The notes under the pieces: model-generated
What the model was told of the DNA's origin: nothing
Database searches by the model: none
The model's input: the letters and a program-made list of their open reading frames with translations, nothing else
Part shown: positions 44,314-53,370 of the stretch, piece by piece
Numbering within the stretch: position 1 is the first letter of the stretch
How the letters are laid out: each line of letters begins with the position of its first letter
Made by a program: the position numbers and the translations under genes
NCBI RefSeq assembly: GCF_040218065.1
Contig: NZ_JAVJQE010000008.1
Location: forward strand, 186,001 to 250,000
Source: Marivibrio sp040218065
GTDB taxonomy: Bacteria; Pseudomonadota; Alphaproteobacteria; UBA8366; Aestuariispiraceae
Length of the DNA stretch: 64,000 nucleotides
Direction of reading: 5' to 3'

Positions 44314-45192
44314 GTGAAACCGATTCCCCGCCTTTCCAGACTGATCGCCGCGCCGGCGGCGCTGTTGAGCGCCGGTCTGGCGCTCGGCGCCTGTTCGCCC
44401 TTGAAGGCGCTCGACGCGCTGACGCCGGACGAGGGCTATCGGCTGGTTGGGGACGTGGCTTACGGCGACCACCCGCGCATGCGCTTCGATCTTTATCTGC
44501 CGCCGGAAGGTCGGATGAGCGACGCGCCGCCGGTCCTTTTCTTCCACGGCGGCTCCTGGCGGCGCGGCGGCAAGGACGGCTATCGTTTCATCGGCCAGGC
44601 CTTCGCCAGCCGCGGCGTCCCGATCGCCGTGGCGGAGTATCGCGTCTTTCCGGAAATCCGCTATCCGACCTTCGCGGAGGACGCCGGGCTGGCGGCGAAG
44701 CGGCTGCTTGAGATGGCCCCGGCGCACGGTCTGCCGTCGCGGTTCGTGGTCATGGGCCACAGCGCCGGCGCGCATACCGCCGCGGCGCTGGCCCTGGAGC
44801 CGCGTTATCTTGAGGGCGCCGGCGTCGATCCGGCGACGCGCGCGGGACTGATCTCGATCGCCGGGCCGGTCTATATCGATCCGCAGGAATACAGAACGAC
44901 CCGACCGGTCTTCGCCCCGGTCGCCGACGATCCCGAACGCGGGCGTCCCGCGCTTTACGCCAGCGCGGACGATCCGCCCGCCTACATCATCCACGGGGCG
45001 GAGGACGGCACCGTCTATCCGATAAACAGCGAAAAGCTGGCGGACCGTCTGCGCGCCGTCGGGGTGCCGGTCGAACTTTCGCTGCGCGCCGAGGAAGGTC
45101 ATATCGGCCCGCTCCTCGCCCTGTCCCACGTCTTCGAGGAAAGCGACGACCCCCTGACCGATCGCCTGGCGGCCTGGATCAAGGGGCTTTGA
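44314..45192 (+). CDS. lipoprotein alpha/beta-hydrolase esterase
   Basis: A 292-residue hydrolase with a lipoprotein signal (LGAC, lipidated Cys 27), so it is anchored in the periplasm. The fold is of the hormone-sensitive-lipase/BD-FAE type: FFHGGSWRRGG near 76-86 is the oxyanion hole, VMGHSAGAHTA puts the nucleophile Ser near 150, and HGAEDGTVYP and EEGHIGPL supply the likely Asp and His. It probably cleaves short-chain or acetylated esters. It lies 141 bases after the MetF-like gene and looks independent. Confidence 0.87.
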   Translation: MKPIPRLSRLIAAPAALLSAGLALGACSPLKALDALTPDEGYRLVGDVAYGDHPRMRFDLYLPPEGRMSDAPPVLFFHGGSWRRGGKDGYRFIGQAFASRGVPIAVAEYRVFPEIRYPTFAEDAGLAAKRLLEMAPAHGLPSRFVVMGHSAGAHTAAALALEPRYLEGAGVDPATRAGLISIAGPVYIDPQEYRTTRPVFAPVADDPERGRPALYASADDPPAYIIHGAEDGTVYPINSEKLADRLRAVGVPVELSLRAEEGHIGPLLALSHVFEESDDPLTDRLAAWIKGL

Positions 45193-45208
45193 GGGCGGGG
45201 CGCGCAGA

Positions 45209-45700
45209 TCAATCGATCGGTTTCGCCAGCACCGTCTCATAGGGCGCGAAGCCGCGCTTTGCGTAGGCCCGCGCGGCCGCCTCGTTGCCGACGAGATAGC
45301 TCAGCAACAGCCGCGTGATCCCGCGGGCGCGGAAATGCGCCTCCGCCGCGGCGAGGAGCGCGTCCGTCGCGCCGCCGCCGCGCGCGGCCTCCTCCACGTA
45401 AAGGTCCGAGACCCAGCCGATGCGCTCAAAGGGCGGGGTCAGATAGATCCCCTCCTGGGCCTCCTCATAGGCGATCAGGAAGCCGACGGCGCGGCCGGTC
45501 TCCGGCTCCTCGGCCAGCAGCACCAAGCCGCCGGGCGTCTCCGCCTCCTCCAGCAGATAGGCGGTGTGCGCCTCGGCCATGTCGGCGCCGGGGAGGCGGC
45601 TGTCGGGATGAAGGGCGCGCTCGACATCCTGCAGCGCGCCCATGAAGCGCACGAGCGTCGGGCGGTCGTCGGAACGGGCGGGGCGGACGGCGATCGACAT
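45209..45700 (-). CDS. GNAT-family N-acetyltransferase
   Basis: About 163 residues from the ATG at 45700 (two in-frame ATGs lie within 36 bases upstream; none has a strong ribosome site). SIAVRPARSDDRPTLVRFM is the typical GNAT opening; WVSDLYVEEAARGGGATDAL holds the acetyl-CoA-binding R/Q-x-x-G-x-G/A-like loop; LSYLVGNEAAARAYAKRGFAP is the conserved C-terminal motif. The substrate is unknown. It converges on the esterase gene with 16 bases between. Confidence 0.82.
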   Translation of the reverse strand: MSIAVRPARSDDRPTLVRFMGALQDVERALHPDSRLPGADMAEAHTAYLLEEAETPGGLVLLAEEPETGRAVGFLIAYEEAQEGIYLTPPFERIGWVSDLYVEEAARGGGATDALLAAAEAHFRARGITRLLLSYLVGNEAAARAYAKRGFAPYETVLAKPID

Positions 45701-45913
45701 CGCGCGGATCATGCCGAGCCGCGGGGGACAAGCCAAGAGCGTCGCACAGGACCAGGCGGTCGTCGCCCCGCCCCGCCCGCGGCGGAGCGTTCGGGTCTCG
45801 TCGTCCGTGCGCCTTTCGCGAGACCCCTGGTCGGCCTTGCGGCCGCCCGGGACGATCTCGGGTCTGTCAGGCGCTCCCGAGAGCGGCCCGAACCTGCGCA
45901 GCGGCCGAAGCCC

Positions 45914-48900
45914 TCACTCCGCCGCCGCGGGCGCTGCGGCCTGCGGGTTGCGGAAGCGCTCAAGCAGCAGTTCTTCGTTCGCCTTGGCGGTCTCCACATG
46001 CTGCTCCTTCACATGCCCGTAGCCGCGGATATGCTCCGGGATCGAGGCGAGTTCGACCGCCGCCTCGTGATTGGCGGCGGAGAGACTCGTCAGGATCTCG
46101 TCGATCACGGCCTCGTACTCCGCGATCAGGCGGCGCTCCATCTTGCGCTCGTCGGTGTAGCCGAAGAGGTCGAAAGGCGTGCCGCGCAGGCCCCTCATCT
46201 TCGCCAGCACCCGGAAGGCCGGCATCATCCAGGGGCCGAACTGCTTCTTGATCAGGCGGCCGGTCTGGGGATCGCGCGGCGCGCCGATCGGGGGGGCCAG
46301 GTGGAACTTCAGCTTGTAGTCGCCCTGGAACTTGTCGCGGACCATGCGCTCAAAGGAGCCGTCGGTGTAGAGCCGCGCCACCTCGTACTCGTCCTTGATC
46401 GCGAGCAGCTTGAAGTAATAGCGCGCGATCGCCTTCGAGAGGTCGTCCGATCCCGGCTTCGCGCGCGCTTCAGCGGTCACCACGCGGTCCACGAGGTCCT
46501 TATATCGTCTGGCCAGCTTGTCGTCCTGATAAGCCTTCAGGAAATCCACCCGCTTGGCGACGATGTCCTCCAGCGTCTTGGCGAAGCCGGCGCTCTGGCC
46601 CTCCGCCTGCGCCGGCTGGGCGGCCTCGTTCGCGCGGGCGACGATGCGGCGCACGGCCTCCAGGTCGTGGGCCGCGCGGCGGCCCCACAGGAGCGCCCGC
46701 TTGTTCGCCTCGATCGCGACGCCGTTCAGCTCGATCGCCCGCTCGATCGCCGACAACGTCACCGGGAGCAGGCCCTTCTGGGCGGCGTAACCGACCATGA
46801 AGAGGTTGGTCGCGATGCTGTCGCCCATCAGCGCCTCGGCCAGGTCGGTCGCCTCAACGAAATGGGCGGCGTCCTCGCCCACCTCTTCGGCGATGACGGC
46901 CTCCATCTCGCTCAGCGGGAACTTCCAGTCCGGATTGCGGGTGAAGTCGCCGGTCACCGTCTGGTGGGTGTTGATGATGGCGCGGGTCAGGCCGCGGTCG
47001 GCCTTGCCCATCGCATCCGCGCCGGCGGCGACGACGATGTCGCAGCCGAGGATCAGGTCGGCGCCGCCGGCGGCGACGCGCAGGGCCTTAATCTGCTCCG
47101 GGCTTTCGCCGACGCGGATGTGACTGGTCACCGCGCCGCCCTTCTGGGCCAGACCCGCCATGTCGAGGACGGAGCAGCCCTTTCCCTCCAAGTGCGCGGC
47201 CATGCCGATCAGCGCGCCGATCGTGACCACGCCGGTGCCGCCGACGCCGGTCAGCAGGATGCCGAAGGGCTTGGTCGACACGTCGGCCGTCGCAGGCTCG
47301 GGCAGGGTTTCGAACACGTCGGCCGCGCCGGCCCCTTGCGCGGCGCCCTGGTCAGCGCCCTTGCCCTTGCGCAATTCGCCGCCCTCGACGGTGACGAAGC
47401 TTGGGCAGAAGCCGTTCAGGCAGGAGAAGTCCTTGTTGCAGCTCGACTGGTCGATCTGACGCTTGCGGCCGAACTCGGTCTCCTTCGGAACGACGGAGAC
47501 GCAGTTGGATTTGACGCCGCAGTCGCCGCACCCCTCGCAAACCAGCTCGTTGATGACGACGCGCTTGGCCGGGTCGGGATGCTGGCCGCGCTTGCGCCGG
47601 CGACGCTTCTCGGCCGCACAGGTCTGATCGTAGATCATGATCGTGCAGCCGTCGGTCTCACGCAGCTCGCGCTGAACGGCGTCCAGTTCGTCGCGGTGAT
47701 GGATCGTCGTCCCGTCCGGGAACATGCCGGTCGTATATTTTTCCGGCTCGTCCGAGACGATGACGAGGCGCTTTGCGCCCTCCGCCATCACCTGCGCGCC
47801 CATGGTCGGCACGTCGATCGGGCCGTCATGCGGCTGGCCGCCGGTCATGGCGACCGCGTCGTTGTAGAGAATCTTGTAGGTGACGTTGACCTTGGCCGCG
47901 ATCGCCGCGCGGATCGCCATCAGACCGGAGTGGAAATAGGTCCCGTCGCCCAAATTGACGAAGACGTGGTTTTCCTCCGTGAAGGGCGCTTGGCCGACCC
48001 AGGTCAGCCCCTCGCCGCCCATCTGGGTGAAGGTGGAGGTCGACCGGTCCATCCATTGCGCCATGTAGTGGCAGCCGATGCCGGCGAGCGCGCGGCTCCC
48101 CTCCGGCACCTTGGTCGACGTGTTGTGCGGGCAGCCGCTGCAGAAATAGGGCAGGCGGCTGATCGGCGACTTGTGCGCGGCGAGCGAGCGCTCCTTGGCG
48201 TCGAGGAAGGAGAGCCGCTTCTGGAAATGCGAGTTGTTCTCCACCAGCGCGTCGCCGCCGGGCAGTTGACGCAGGCGGCTCGCCAGCACGCGGGCGATGC
48301 GCGCGGGCGTCAGCTCGCCGTAGGCCGGCAGGAGCTCCTTGCGATCCTCCGAGAACTTGCCGACGACGCGCGGGCGCACGTCGGCCCGCCAGTTGTAGAG
48401 CTGCTCCTTCAACTGATTCTCGATCAGCGCGCGCTTCTCCTCGACGACCAGGATCTCCTCCTGGCCTTCGGCGAAGGTGCGAATCCCCTCGCGCTCCAGC
48501 GGCCAAGGCATGCCCACCTTGTAGATCGAGACGCCGAGCTCCTTGGCGAAGGCCTCGTCGATATGCAGGTCGTCCAGCGCCTGCAGCACGTCCAGATAGG
48601 CTTTGCCGGTGGTCACGATCCCCAGCCGCCGCTTCGGCGAATCGAGCACCGTGCGGTTCAGGCCGTTCGCGCGCGCGTAGGCGAGCGCGGCGTAGAGCTT
48701 GTATTTGTGGAGCAACTCCTCCTGCTCCAGCGGCGCATGGCCGGTCCAGCGGATGTTGAGGCCGCCTTCCGGCATCTCGAAATCGTCGGGCAGCTTCGTC
48801 TGCAGGCGCATCGGATCGACATAGACCGAGGCCGAGGTGTCGACCGTGTCGGCCAGCGTCTTGAAGGCGACCCAGCAGCCGGAATAGCGGCTCATCGCGA

Positions 48901-49492
48901 AGCCGTGCAGGCCCATGTCCAGGAACTCCTGGACGTTGGCCGGGCTCAGCACCGGGATCATCGCGTCCATGAAGGCGTATTCGGTCTGGTGCGCGGTGGT
49001 CGAGCTCTTGCAGGTGTGGTCGTCGCCGGCCAGCGCCAGCACGCCGCCGTGCGGCGATGTGCCGGCGAGGTTGGCGTGGCGCAGCACGTCGCCCGAGCGG
49101 TCGATCCCCGGCCCCTTGCCGTAGAACATGGAGAAGACGCCGTCGACTTTGGCGCCGGGAAAGAGGCCCACCTGCTGGGTGCCCCAGATCGCGGTCGCCG
49201 CCAGATCCTCGTTTACGCCCGGCTGGAAGTGGACGCCGCTTTCCGCGAGGAACTTCCGCGCTTTCCACAGCTGCTGATCGAGCCCGCCGAGCGGGCTGCC
49301 GCGGTAACCGGAGATGAAGCCGCCGGTCTTGAGGCCGTTTTCCGCGTCGCGGGCGTGCTGCATCAGCGGCAGGCGCACCAGCGCCTGCGTGCCGGTGATG
49401 AAGATGCGGCCCTGTTCCTGCGTGTACTTGTCGTCGAGGCGGACGTCGGCCAGCTGATTGCGCAGCGTGTCGGGGGTCTTTTGCTCCGTCAT
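45914..49492 (-). CDS. indolepyruvate ferredoxin oxidoreductase, fused single-chain form
   Basis: A 1192-residue enzyme that oxidatively decarboxylates aryl (and probably branched-chain) 2-oxo acids to acyl-CoA. The pyruvate-oxidoreductase/TPP domains occupy the first ~600 residues (ITGTQALVRLPLMQHARDAE, GFISGYRGSPLGGLDQQLW, GDDHTCKSSTTAHQTEYAF; FCSGCPHNTSTK; VNLGDGTYFHSGLMAI). A Cys-rich [4Fe-4S] segment follows near 645-700 (CEGCGDCGVKSNC, CNKDFSCLNGFCPS), then the gamma domain (GVGGTGVVTIGALIGMAAHL). This long aerobic form is common in alphaproteobacteria. AGGAGAC lies upstream of the ATG. No separate small subunit is present. Confidence 0.95.
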   Translation of the reverse strand: MTEQKTPDTLRNQLADVRLDDKYTQEQGRIFITGTQALVRLPLMQHARDAENGLKTGGFISGYRGSPLGGLDQQLWKARKFLAESGVHFQPGVNEDLAATAIWGTQQVGLFPGAKVDGVFSMFYGKGPGIDRSGDVLRHANLAGTSPHGGVLALAGDDHTCKSSTTAHQTEYAFMDAMIPVLSPANVQEFLDMGLHGFAMSRYSGCWVAFKTLADTVDTSASVYVDPMRLQTKLPDDFEMPEGGLNIRWTGHAPLEQEELLHKYKLYAALAYARANGLNRTVLDSPKRRLGIVTTGKAYLDVLQALDDLHIDEAFAKELGVSIYKVGMPWPLEREGIRTFAEGQEEILVVEEKRALIENQLKEQLYNWRADVRPRVVGKFSEDRKELLPAYGELTPARIARVLASRLRQLPGGDALVENNSHFQKRLSFLDAKERSLAAHKSPISRLPYFCSGCPHNTSTKVPEGSRALAGIGCHYMAQWMDRSTSTFTQMGGEGLTWVGQAPFTEENHVFVNLGDGTYFHSGLMAIRAAIAAKVNVTYKILYNDAVAMTGGQPHDGPIDVPTMGAQVMAEGAKRLVIVSDEPEKYTTGMFPDGTTIHHRDELDAVQRELRETDGCTIMIYDQTCAAEKRRRRKRGQHPDPAKRVVINELVCEGCGDCGVKSNCVSVVPKETEFGRKRQIDQSSCNKDFSCLNGFCPSFVTVEGGELRKGKGADQGAAQGAGAADVFETLPEPATADVSTKPFGILLTGVGGTGVVTIGALIGMAAHLEGKGCSVLDMAGLAQKGGAVTSHIRVGESPEQIKALRVAAGGADLILGCDIVVAAGADAMGKADRGLTRAIINTHQTVTGDFTRNPDWKFPLSEMEAVIAEEVGEDAAHFVEATDLAEALMGDSIATNLFMVGYAAQKGLLPVTLSAIERAIELNGVAIEANKRALLWGRRAAHDLEAVRRIVARANEAAQPAQAEGQSAGFAKTLEDIVAKRVDFLKAYQDDKLARRYKDLVDRVVTAEARAKPGSDDLSKAIARYYFKLLAIKDEYEVARLYTDGSFERMVRDKFQGDYKLKFHLAPPIGAPRDPQTGRLIKKQFGPWMMPAFRVLAKMRGLRGTPFDLFGYTDERKMERRLIAEYEAVIDEILTSLSAANHEAAVELASIPEHIRGYGHVKEQHVETAKANEELLLERFRNPQAAAPAAAE

Positions 49493-49746
49493 GGCCTACC
49501 CTGTCGTCTCCTGAGTAAAGCGTCGAAACTGAAGTCCGGGCGCTCACGGCGCACCGGTTCAGCGGGCACATCTTTATATTGGCGCGGCGACGCCGGCGGA
49601 CAATCGAATGCGCATAGGCGCGTTCCGCCACCTAAGGCAGTTAGGGTAGCATTGTTGACCTATTTGCCGCAAGAGGAAGCGCGCGCGCGCCGCCTATGCT
49701 GCGATCGGCGGCCGGCCCTAGACGTGAGGCGGGATAGGAAAGGAGG

Positions 49747-49917
49747 CTATTCTGCGCTGGAGAACTGCAATGAGCGTTCGAAGTCGGCTATCATCTTGTT
49801 TAGAAACTCGCGGTCCGAGCCTTCGCTGTTTTCCACGTGCTGATCGATGACCTTCTGGGTCTCGTCGAGCGTGGGCTCGACAAGGTTAAGATATTTTTCA
49901 TCAACGATAATGGTCAT
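49747..49917 (-). CDS. tiny unknown protein in a low-GC patch
   Basis: About 56 residues from the ATG at 49917, or 62 from an ATG six codons upstream. The sequence (MTIIVDEKYLNLVEP, then mostly helical and acidic, ending RSLQFSSAE) looks like a real small soluble protein: balanced composition, ordinary codon use and less GC-biased third positions than the neighbours. It is divergent from the 657-residue nitrilase-like gene. No family recognised. Confidence 0.5.
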   Translation of the reverse strand: MTIIVDEKYLNLVEPTLDETQKVIDQHVENSEGSDREFLNKMIADFERSLQFSSAE

Positions 49918-50155
49918 CTTCCGACGTCGCTCCATTCAGCCATTCGACGAGGGATCGCGTCCGCGCCCCGATGATCAACGCACGTTCGCCACATTCCGCC
50001 CTAAGCGTATAGGGGCAAACCCGCGCAGGCCAACAGCGACGATGCTGTCGCAGGTGGAATTGACGGCGCGCGTTGCAGTTCAATCACACTAAACCATTCA
50101 GCGAGACGCGCAACTTCATCGGGAAGCCTCGCGGATTCCCCCACGACATATAGGG

Positions 50156-52129
50156 ATGGCGACCGAAAAACGCCAGCCTTTAGTTGCAATTGGAAGATTT
50201 ATCTCGTACCTGTGGCCTTCTGTTCGCAATCGCCGCACGCGGTCAGGTTCAGTCTCGGATTGGTCCTTAATGTCTTCCCACCTTGAGCAATCTCCCTTCG
50301 AATCCTCGGTGGGCGGATCCGTCGGCGGCGCGCTGCGGCGCGTTCTTCCTTTCGGTCCGAACATCGTTCAGAGAACGGGCCGCCCGCAGCCGATCAAGAC
50401 GACCGCTTACGGGCCTTGGCTAAAGCCGCCGCGCTGGGTCCCGGATCTATTTGCGGCCTGCGGATATCTTCTGGAGAGCGCCGGCGCGCTCGCATGCTAC
50501 TCGCCCGTCGAATCGCAAGTCTCCGGCACGCTTCGTCTATCCTTGAGCAACAAGGATCATGAGCGCGTGTGCGAGGCGGCCCGGCAATTCGTGCGCCAAG
50601 ATTCTACCGCCGCCTACGAATCGCTGATCCAGGACAACTGGCAAGACCTCATTCGATATTGGTCCTGGCCTGTAAACATCCGCGCCTACTCTGCCCGGTC
50701 GATGACGCCGCCCTGGTGGGAGCCGGCGCTGCGCCTTTTCATTCTGGCGGACGAGGCGTCGGACGGGGTCGGCTTTCCGTCCAACGTCAAGGAGGCCTAC
50801 AACGGAGGGACCGACTCGCGGCTGCTGCCCGCTCTGATCCTCCGACGCGACAGCAAGCTCGTGAAGTCGGCGAACGCCGCCGCGGCGAATGGCGGTTCCT
50901 CGCCTGTCGGCCAGGGCGTTTCGATGGAGAACATGCGCCCGACTCTTTGTCAGCAAGCCGACCCTGACGTTGTGTGCGTGCAGCCCAAAGGTCGGATCCC
51001 GGACGTCGGCTGCTCGACCCGCGTCTTCTCACGAAATCTCTCCTTGCTGCGTTCGCGCAGCACGGCGCGGTGCTATTGGCTCAGTCCGCCGGCGATCTTC
51101 AACAGCGAAGACGGCGTGATCGCCCATGAGGATGACGGCGACGTCAACGTCCTTCTCATTCCGTTTCCTTTCGAGATCGCCGATGAGAACTTCGAACAGG
51201 TTGGTGACGGTGCGTCCGGAAACGGGGCCAACCGATGGAAGCGCTTCCGCATTCGGCAAGGATGGCTCAACGACGGTGAAGCGGTCTGCAGCATGGTGAT
51301 CGACCTGCTCCGCGTCGCTCTCAAGAGCCGACCCAAGATCCACGGAATCGTCTTCCCGGAATATGCGCTCAACTTTCAACTGTTCGACGAGATCTGTCGG
51401 CGCGCCGTCGGAGTCCATCCGGACCTCGAGTTCGTTGTCGCCGGGTCCAGCGACAACTGCCGACACGAACGCGGAAACTGGGTCCTTTCCAGACAATTCG
51501 ACAATGTGGGATCGAAGCAAGGCAGTTTTGGGCTCACGAGCGCGCGCGGGAAACATCATCGGTGGCGCTTGAATGCAAGCCAGATCCAAACCTATGGCTT
51601 GGAGCAACAGTTCTCGCCGAACCTCTTCTGGTGGGAGGACCTCGCCGTCGGAATTCGCGAGGTCTCTATTCATAGGTTCCGTCGCTCCTCCACCTACGCG
51701 GCCTTGATCTGCGAAGATTTGGCGAGAACCGATCCTTGCCACGAACTGGTGCGGGCCCTTGGCCCGCATCTGATCTTCGTCCTGCTGATGGACGGCCCGC
51801 AACTTCCGCATCGCTGGCCGGCGCGCAGCGCGGGCGGGTTGGCGGAAGATCCAGGGTCGTCGATCTTGACGCTGACCTCGAAGGCGCTTATCGAGCGAAA
51901 CAAAGCGGCCCGGCGCAAGATCGGCAAGGAGGCTAGTTCGGCGGCCGAGGTAGGGCTTTGGATCGACAAATCCAACGCCAACGGAGCGTCGATCGTGCTT
52001 GAAGAAGACGCGGAGGCGATCCTCGTCAGCCTCAAGAGCGACGAAGTCGCCGACGTGACCTTGGACGGTCGACCCAACCAAAAGGCCAGGACTTGGTCGC
52101 TAGGAGAGATGGAGCAGTTGCGGCGATAA
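50156..52129 (+). CDS. large protein with C-terminal nitrilase-type domain, unknown N-terminal half
   Basis: A 657-residue protein. The C-terminal half (about 325-580) carries a carbon-nitrogen-hydrolase triad: Glu near 402 (HGIVFPEYALNF), Lys near 466 (ARGKHHRWRL) and Cys near 519 (AALICEDLART), with spacings normal for nitrilases. The N-terminal ~320 residues (rich in Trp, Arg and Ser) match no domain I know. No signal peptide or membrane segment is seen, so it is cytoplasmic. The start is uncertain: no good ribosome site precedes the ATG at 50156 and MSSHLEQ at 50270 is an alternative. Codon use is visibly less GC-rich than in the flanks, suggesting transfer. Nitrilase domains occur in phage-defence reverse transcriptases of the DRT1/UG1 type, which makes defence one hypothesis; an ordinary amidase is the other. 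Confidence 0.75.
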   Translation: MATEKRQPLVAIGRFISYLWPSVRNRRTRSGSVSDWSLMSSHLEQSPFESSVGGSVGGALRRVLPFGPNIVQRTGRPQPIKTTAYGPWLKPPRWVPDLFAACGYLLESAGALACYSPVESQVSGTLRLSLSNKDHERVCEAARQFVRQDSTAAYESLIQDNWQDLIRYWSWPVNIRAYSARSMTPPWWEPALRLFILADEASDGVGFPSNVKEAYNGGTDSRLLPALILRRDSKLVKSANAAAANGGSSPVGQGVSMENMRPTLCQQADPDVVCVQPKGRIPDVGCSTRVFSRNLSLLRSRSTARCYWLSPPAIFNSEDGVIAHEDDGDVNVLLIPFPFEIADENFEQVGDGASGNGANRWKRFRIRQGWLNDGEAVCSMVIDLLRVALKSRPKIHGIVFPEYALNFQLFDEICRRAVGVHPDLEFVVAGSSDNCRHERGNWVLSRQFDNVGSKQGSFGLTSARGKHHRWRLNASQIQTYGLEQQFSPNLFWWEDLAVGIREVSIHRFRRSSTYAALICEDLARTDPCHELVRALGPHLIFVLLMDGPQLPHRWPARSAGGLAEDPGSSILTLTSKALIERNKAARRKIGKEASSAAEVGLWIDKSNANGASIVLEEDAEAILVSLKSDEVADVTLDGRPNQKARTWSLGEMEQLRR

Positions 52130-52240
52130 AGCGACGGCGCGACGCGTCGCCGGCGGGGGGAAAAAGACGCGTGCATTGAGACGGTCCAGCCCTTATGACC
52201 CTTGCTGAAGGCGGTGTCCCACGCTGTCCGGAGGCTTTTC

Positions 52241-53230
52241 ATGACGATCCTGGTTACCGGCGCGGCCGGCTTCATCGGCTCCTATGTGGTGAAAGCGTTG
52301 GCGGCGCGCGGCGAGCGCGTGGTCGGGATCGACAATCTGAACGCCTATTACGATCCCGCCTTGAAGGAAGCGCGCCTCGCCGAGATCGAGGGCCTGCCCG
52401 GCTTCGCCTTCGAGCGGCTGGACATCGCCGACAAGGCGGCGATGGAAGGGTTCTTCGCCGCCCATTCCGACATCGACCGGATCGTCCATCTGGCCGCCCA
52501 GGCCGGCGTGCGCTATTCGCTCGAGAACCCGCACGCCTATATCGAGGCGAACGTGCTGGGCCAGCTCAACATCCTGGAGGGCGCGCGGGGTCTCATGGCG
52601 GCGGGCGCGCTCAAGCATCTGGTCTACGCCTCAAGCTCGTCGGTCTACGGCGGCAACACGAAAATCCCGTTTTCGACCGAGGATCGCGTGGACACGCCCG
52701 TCTCCCTCTACGCGGCGACCAAGCGCGCGGACGAGTTGATGGGGCACTGCTACGGCCATCTCTATCGCATCCCCATGACGGGGCTTCGCTTCTTTACCGT
52801 CTACGGTCCCTGGGGGCGCCCTGACATGGCGGCTTACCTGTTTACCGACGCCATGGTGAACGGCCGGCCGATCAAGGTCTTCAACAACGGCGACATGCGC
52901 CGCGATTTCACCTATGTCGACGACATCGTCGCGGGCGTGCTGGCGGTGCTGGACGGCCCGCCGGGCGATCCGGGCGACAGCGCGCCGCACCGCGTCTACA
53001 ATATCGGCAACAACCGGCCCGAGCCGCTGATGCGACTGATCGAGGTTCTCGAGAGCGCGCTTGGCGTCAAGGCGGAGATCGACTTTCAGCCGATGCAGCC
53101 CGGCGACGTGCGCGAGACCTACGCCGACATCAGCGCGATCGAGCGCGACTTCGGCTATAAGCCGACCACGCCGATCGACGTCGGGATCCCCAAGTTCGTC
53201 GAGTGGTATCGGGGCTTTCACGGGCTTTAA
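52241..53230 (+). CDS. UDP-glucuronate 4-epimerase-like nucleotide-sugar epimerase
   Basis: A 329-residue extended short-chain dehydrogenase. The NAD motif ILVTGAAGFIGSYVV is at 3-17, the active-site S-S-S and Y-x-x-x-K are in YASSSSVYGGN and SLYAATKRADE, and FTVYGPWGRPDMA plus DFTYVDDIVAGVL are typical of UDP-glucuronate epimerases (LspL/CapI group) making UDP-galacturonate for surface polysaccharides. The ATG has GGAGG six bases upstream; codons further upstream are unlikely. It is isolated from other polysaccharide genes. Confidence 0.88.
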   Translation: MTILVTGAAGFIGSYVVKALAARGERVVGIDNLNAYYDPALKEARLAEIEGLPGFAFERLDIADKAAMEGFFAAHSDIDRIVHLAAQAGVRYSLENPHAYIEANVLGQLNILEGARGLMAAGALKHLVYASSSSVYGGNTKIPFSTEDRVDTPVSLYAATKRADELMGHCYGHLYRIPMTGLRFFTVYGPWGRPDMAAYLFTDAMVNGRPIKVFNNGDMRRDFTYVDDIVAGVLAVLDGPPGDPGDSAPHRVYNIGNNRPEPLMRLIEVLESALGVKAEIDFQPMQPGDVRETYADISAIERDFGYKPTTPIDVGIPKFVEWYRGFHGL

Positions 53231-53329
53231 GCGCTCGCCCGCTCTGCAGCGGCGCCCCCTCCAGCAGGAGACCGCGCGCAGGCGAGGAACCTTCTCGATA
53301 CGCTCAGGCCTCTGCGCCCGTCGCGCGAG

Positions 53330-53349
53330 GCCCCCGCCTTCGCGGGGGC
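53330..53349. terminator. hairpin between the convergent epimerase and leuB genes
   Basis: GCCCCCGC (53330-53337) pairs with GCGGGGGC (53342-53349) around CTTC. It could serve either gene; no T-run follows on either strand. Confidence 0.45.
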
Positions 53350-53370
53350 GCCCGAGGAGCCTCTCGCCGC

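Noticed and set aside
45737..45913. GC hairpin (GGGTCTCG/CGAGACCC, 45793-45826) considered as a tRNA or small RNA
   Set aside because: The loop is 18 bases, there is no cloverleaf, T-arm or CCA, and no T-run; I see nothing else in this gap.
49573..49603. Minus-strand promoter for the indolepyruvate oxidoreductase (TTGTCC and TATAAA)
   Set aside because: The spacer would be 19 bases and the -35 is weak; not strong enough to list.
45335..49843. Open frame of about 1500 codons on the plus strand
   Set aside because: It lies opposite the clearly real indolepyruvate oxidoreductase gene, and its translation is an Arg/Ala/Gly/Leu-rich shadow without domain motifs.
49901..50189. Two 60-62 codon minus-strand frames upstream of the nitrilase-like gene
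   Set aside because: They overlap each other and the neighbouring genes, lack ribosome sites and have no plausible protein composition.
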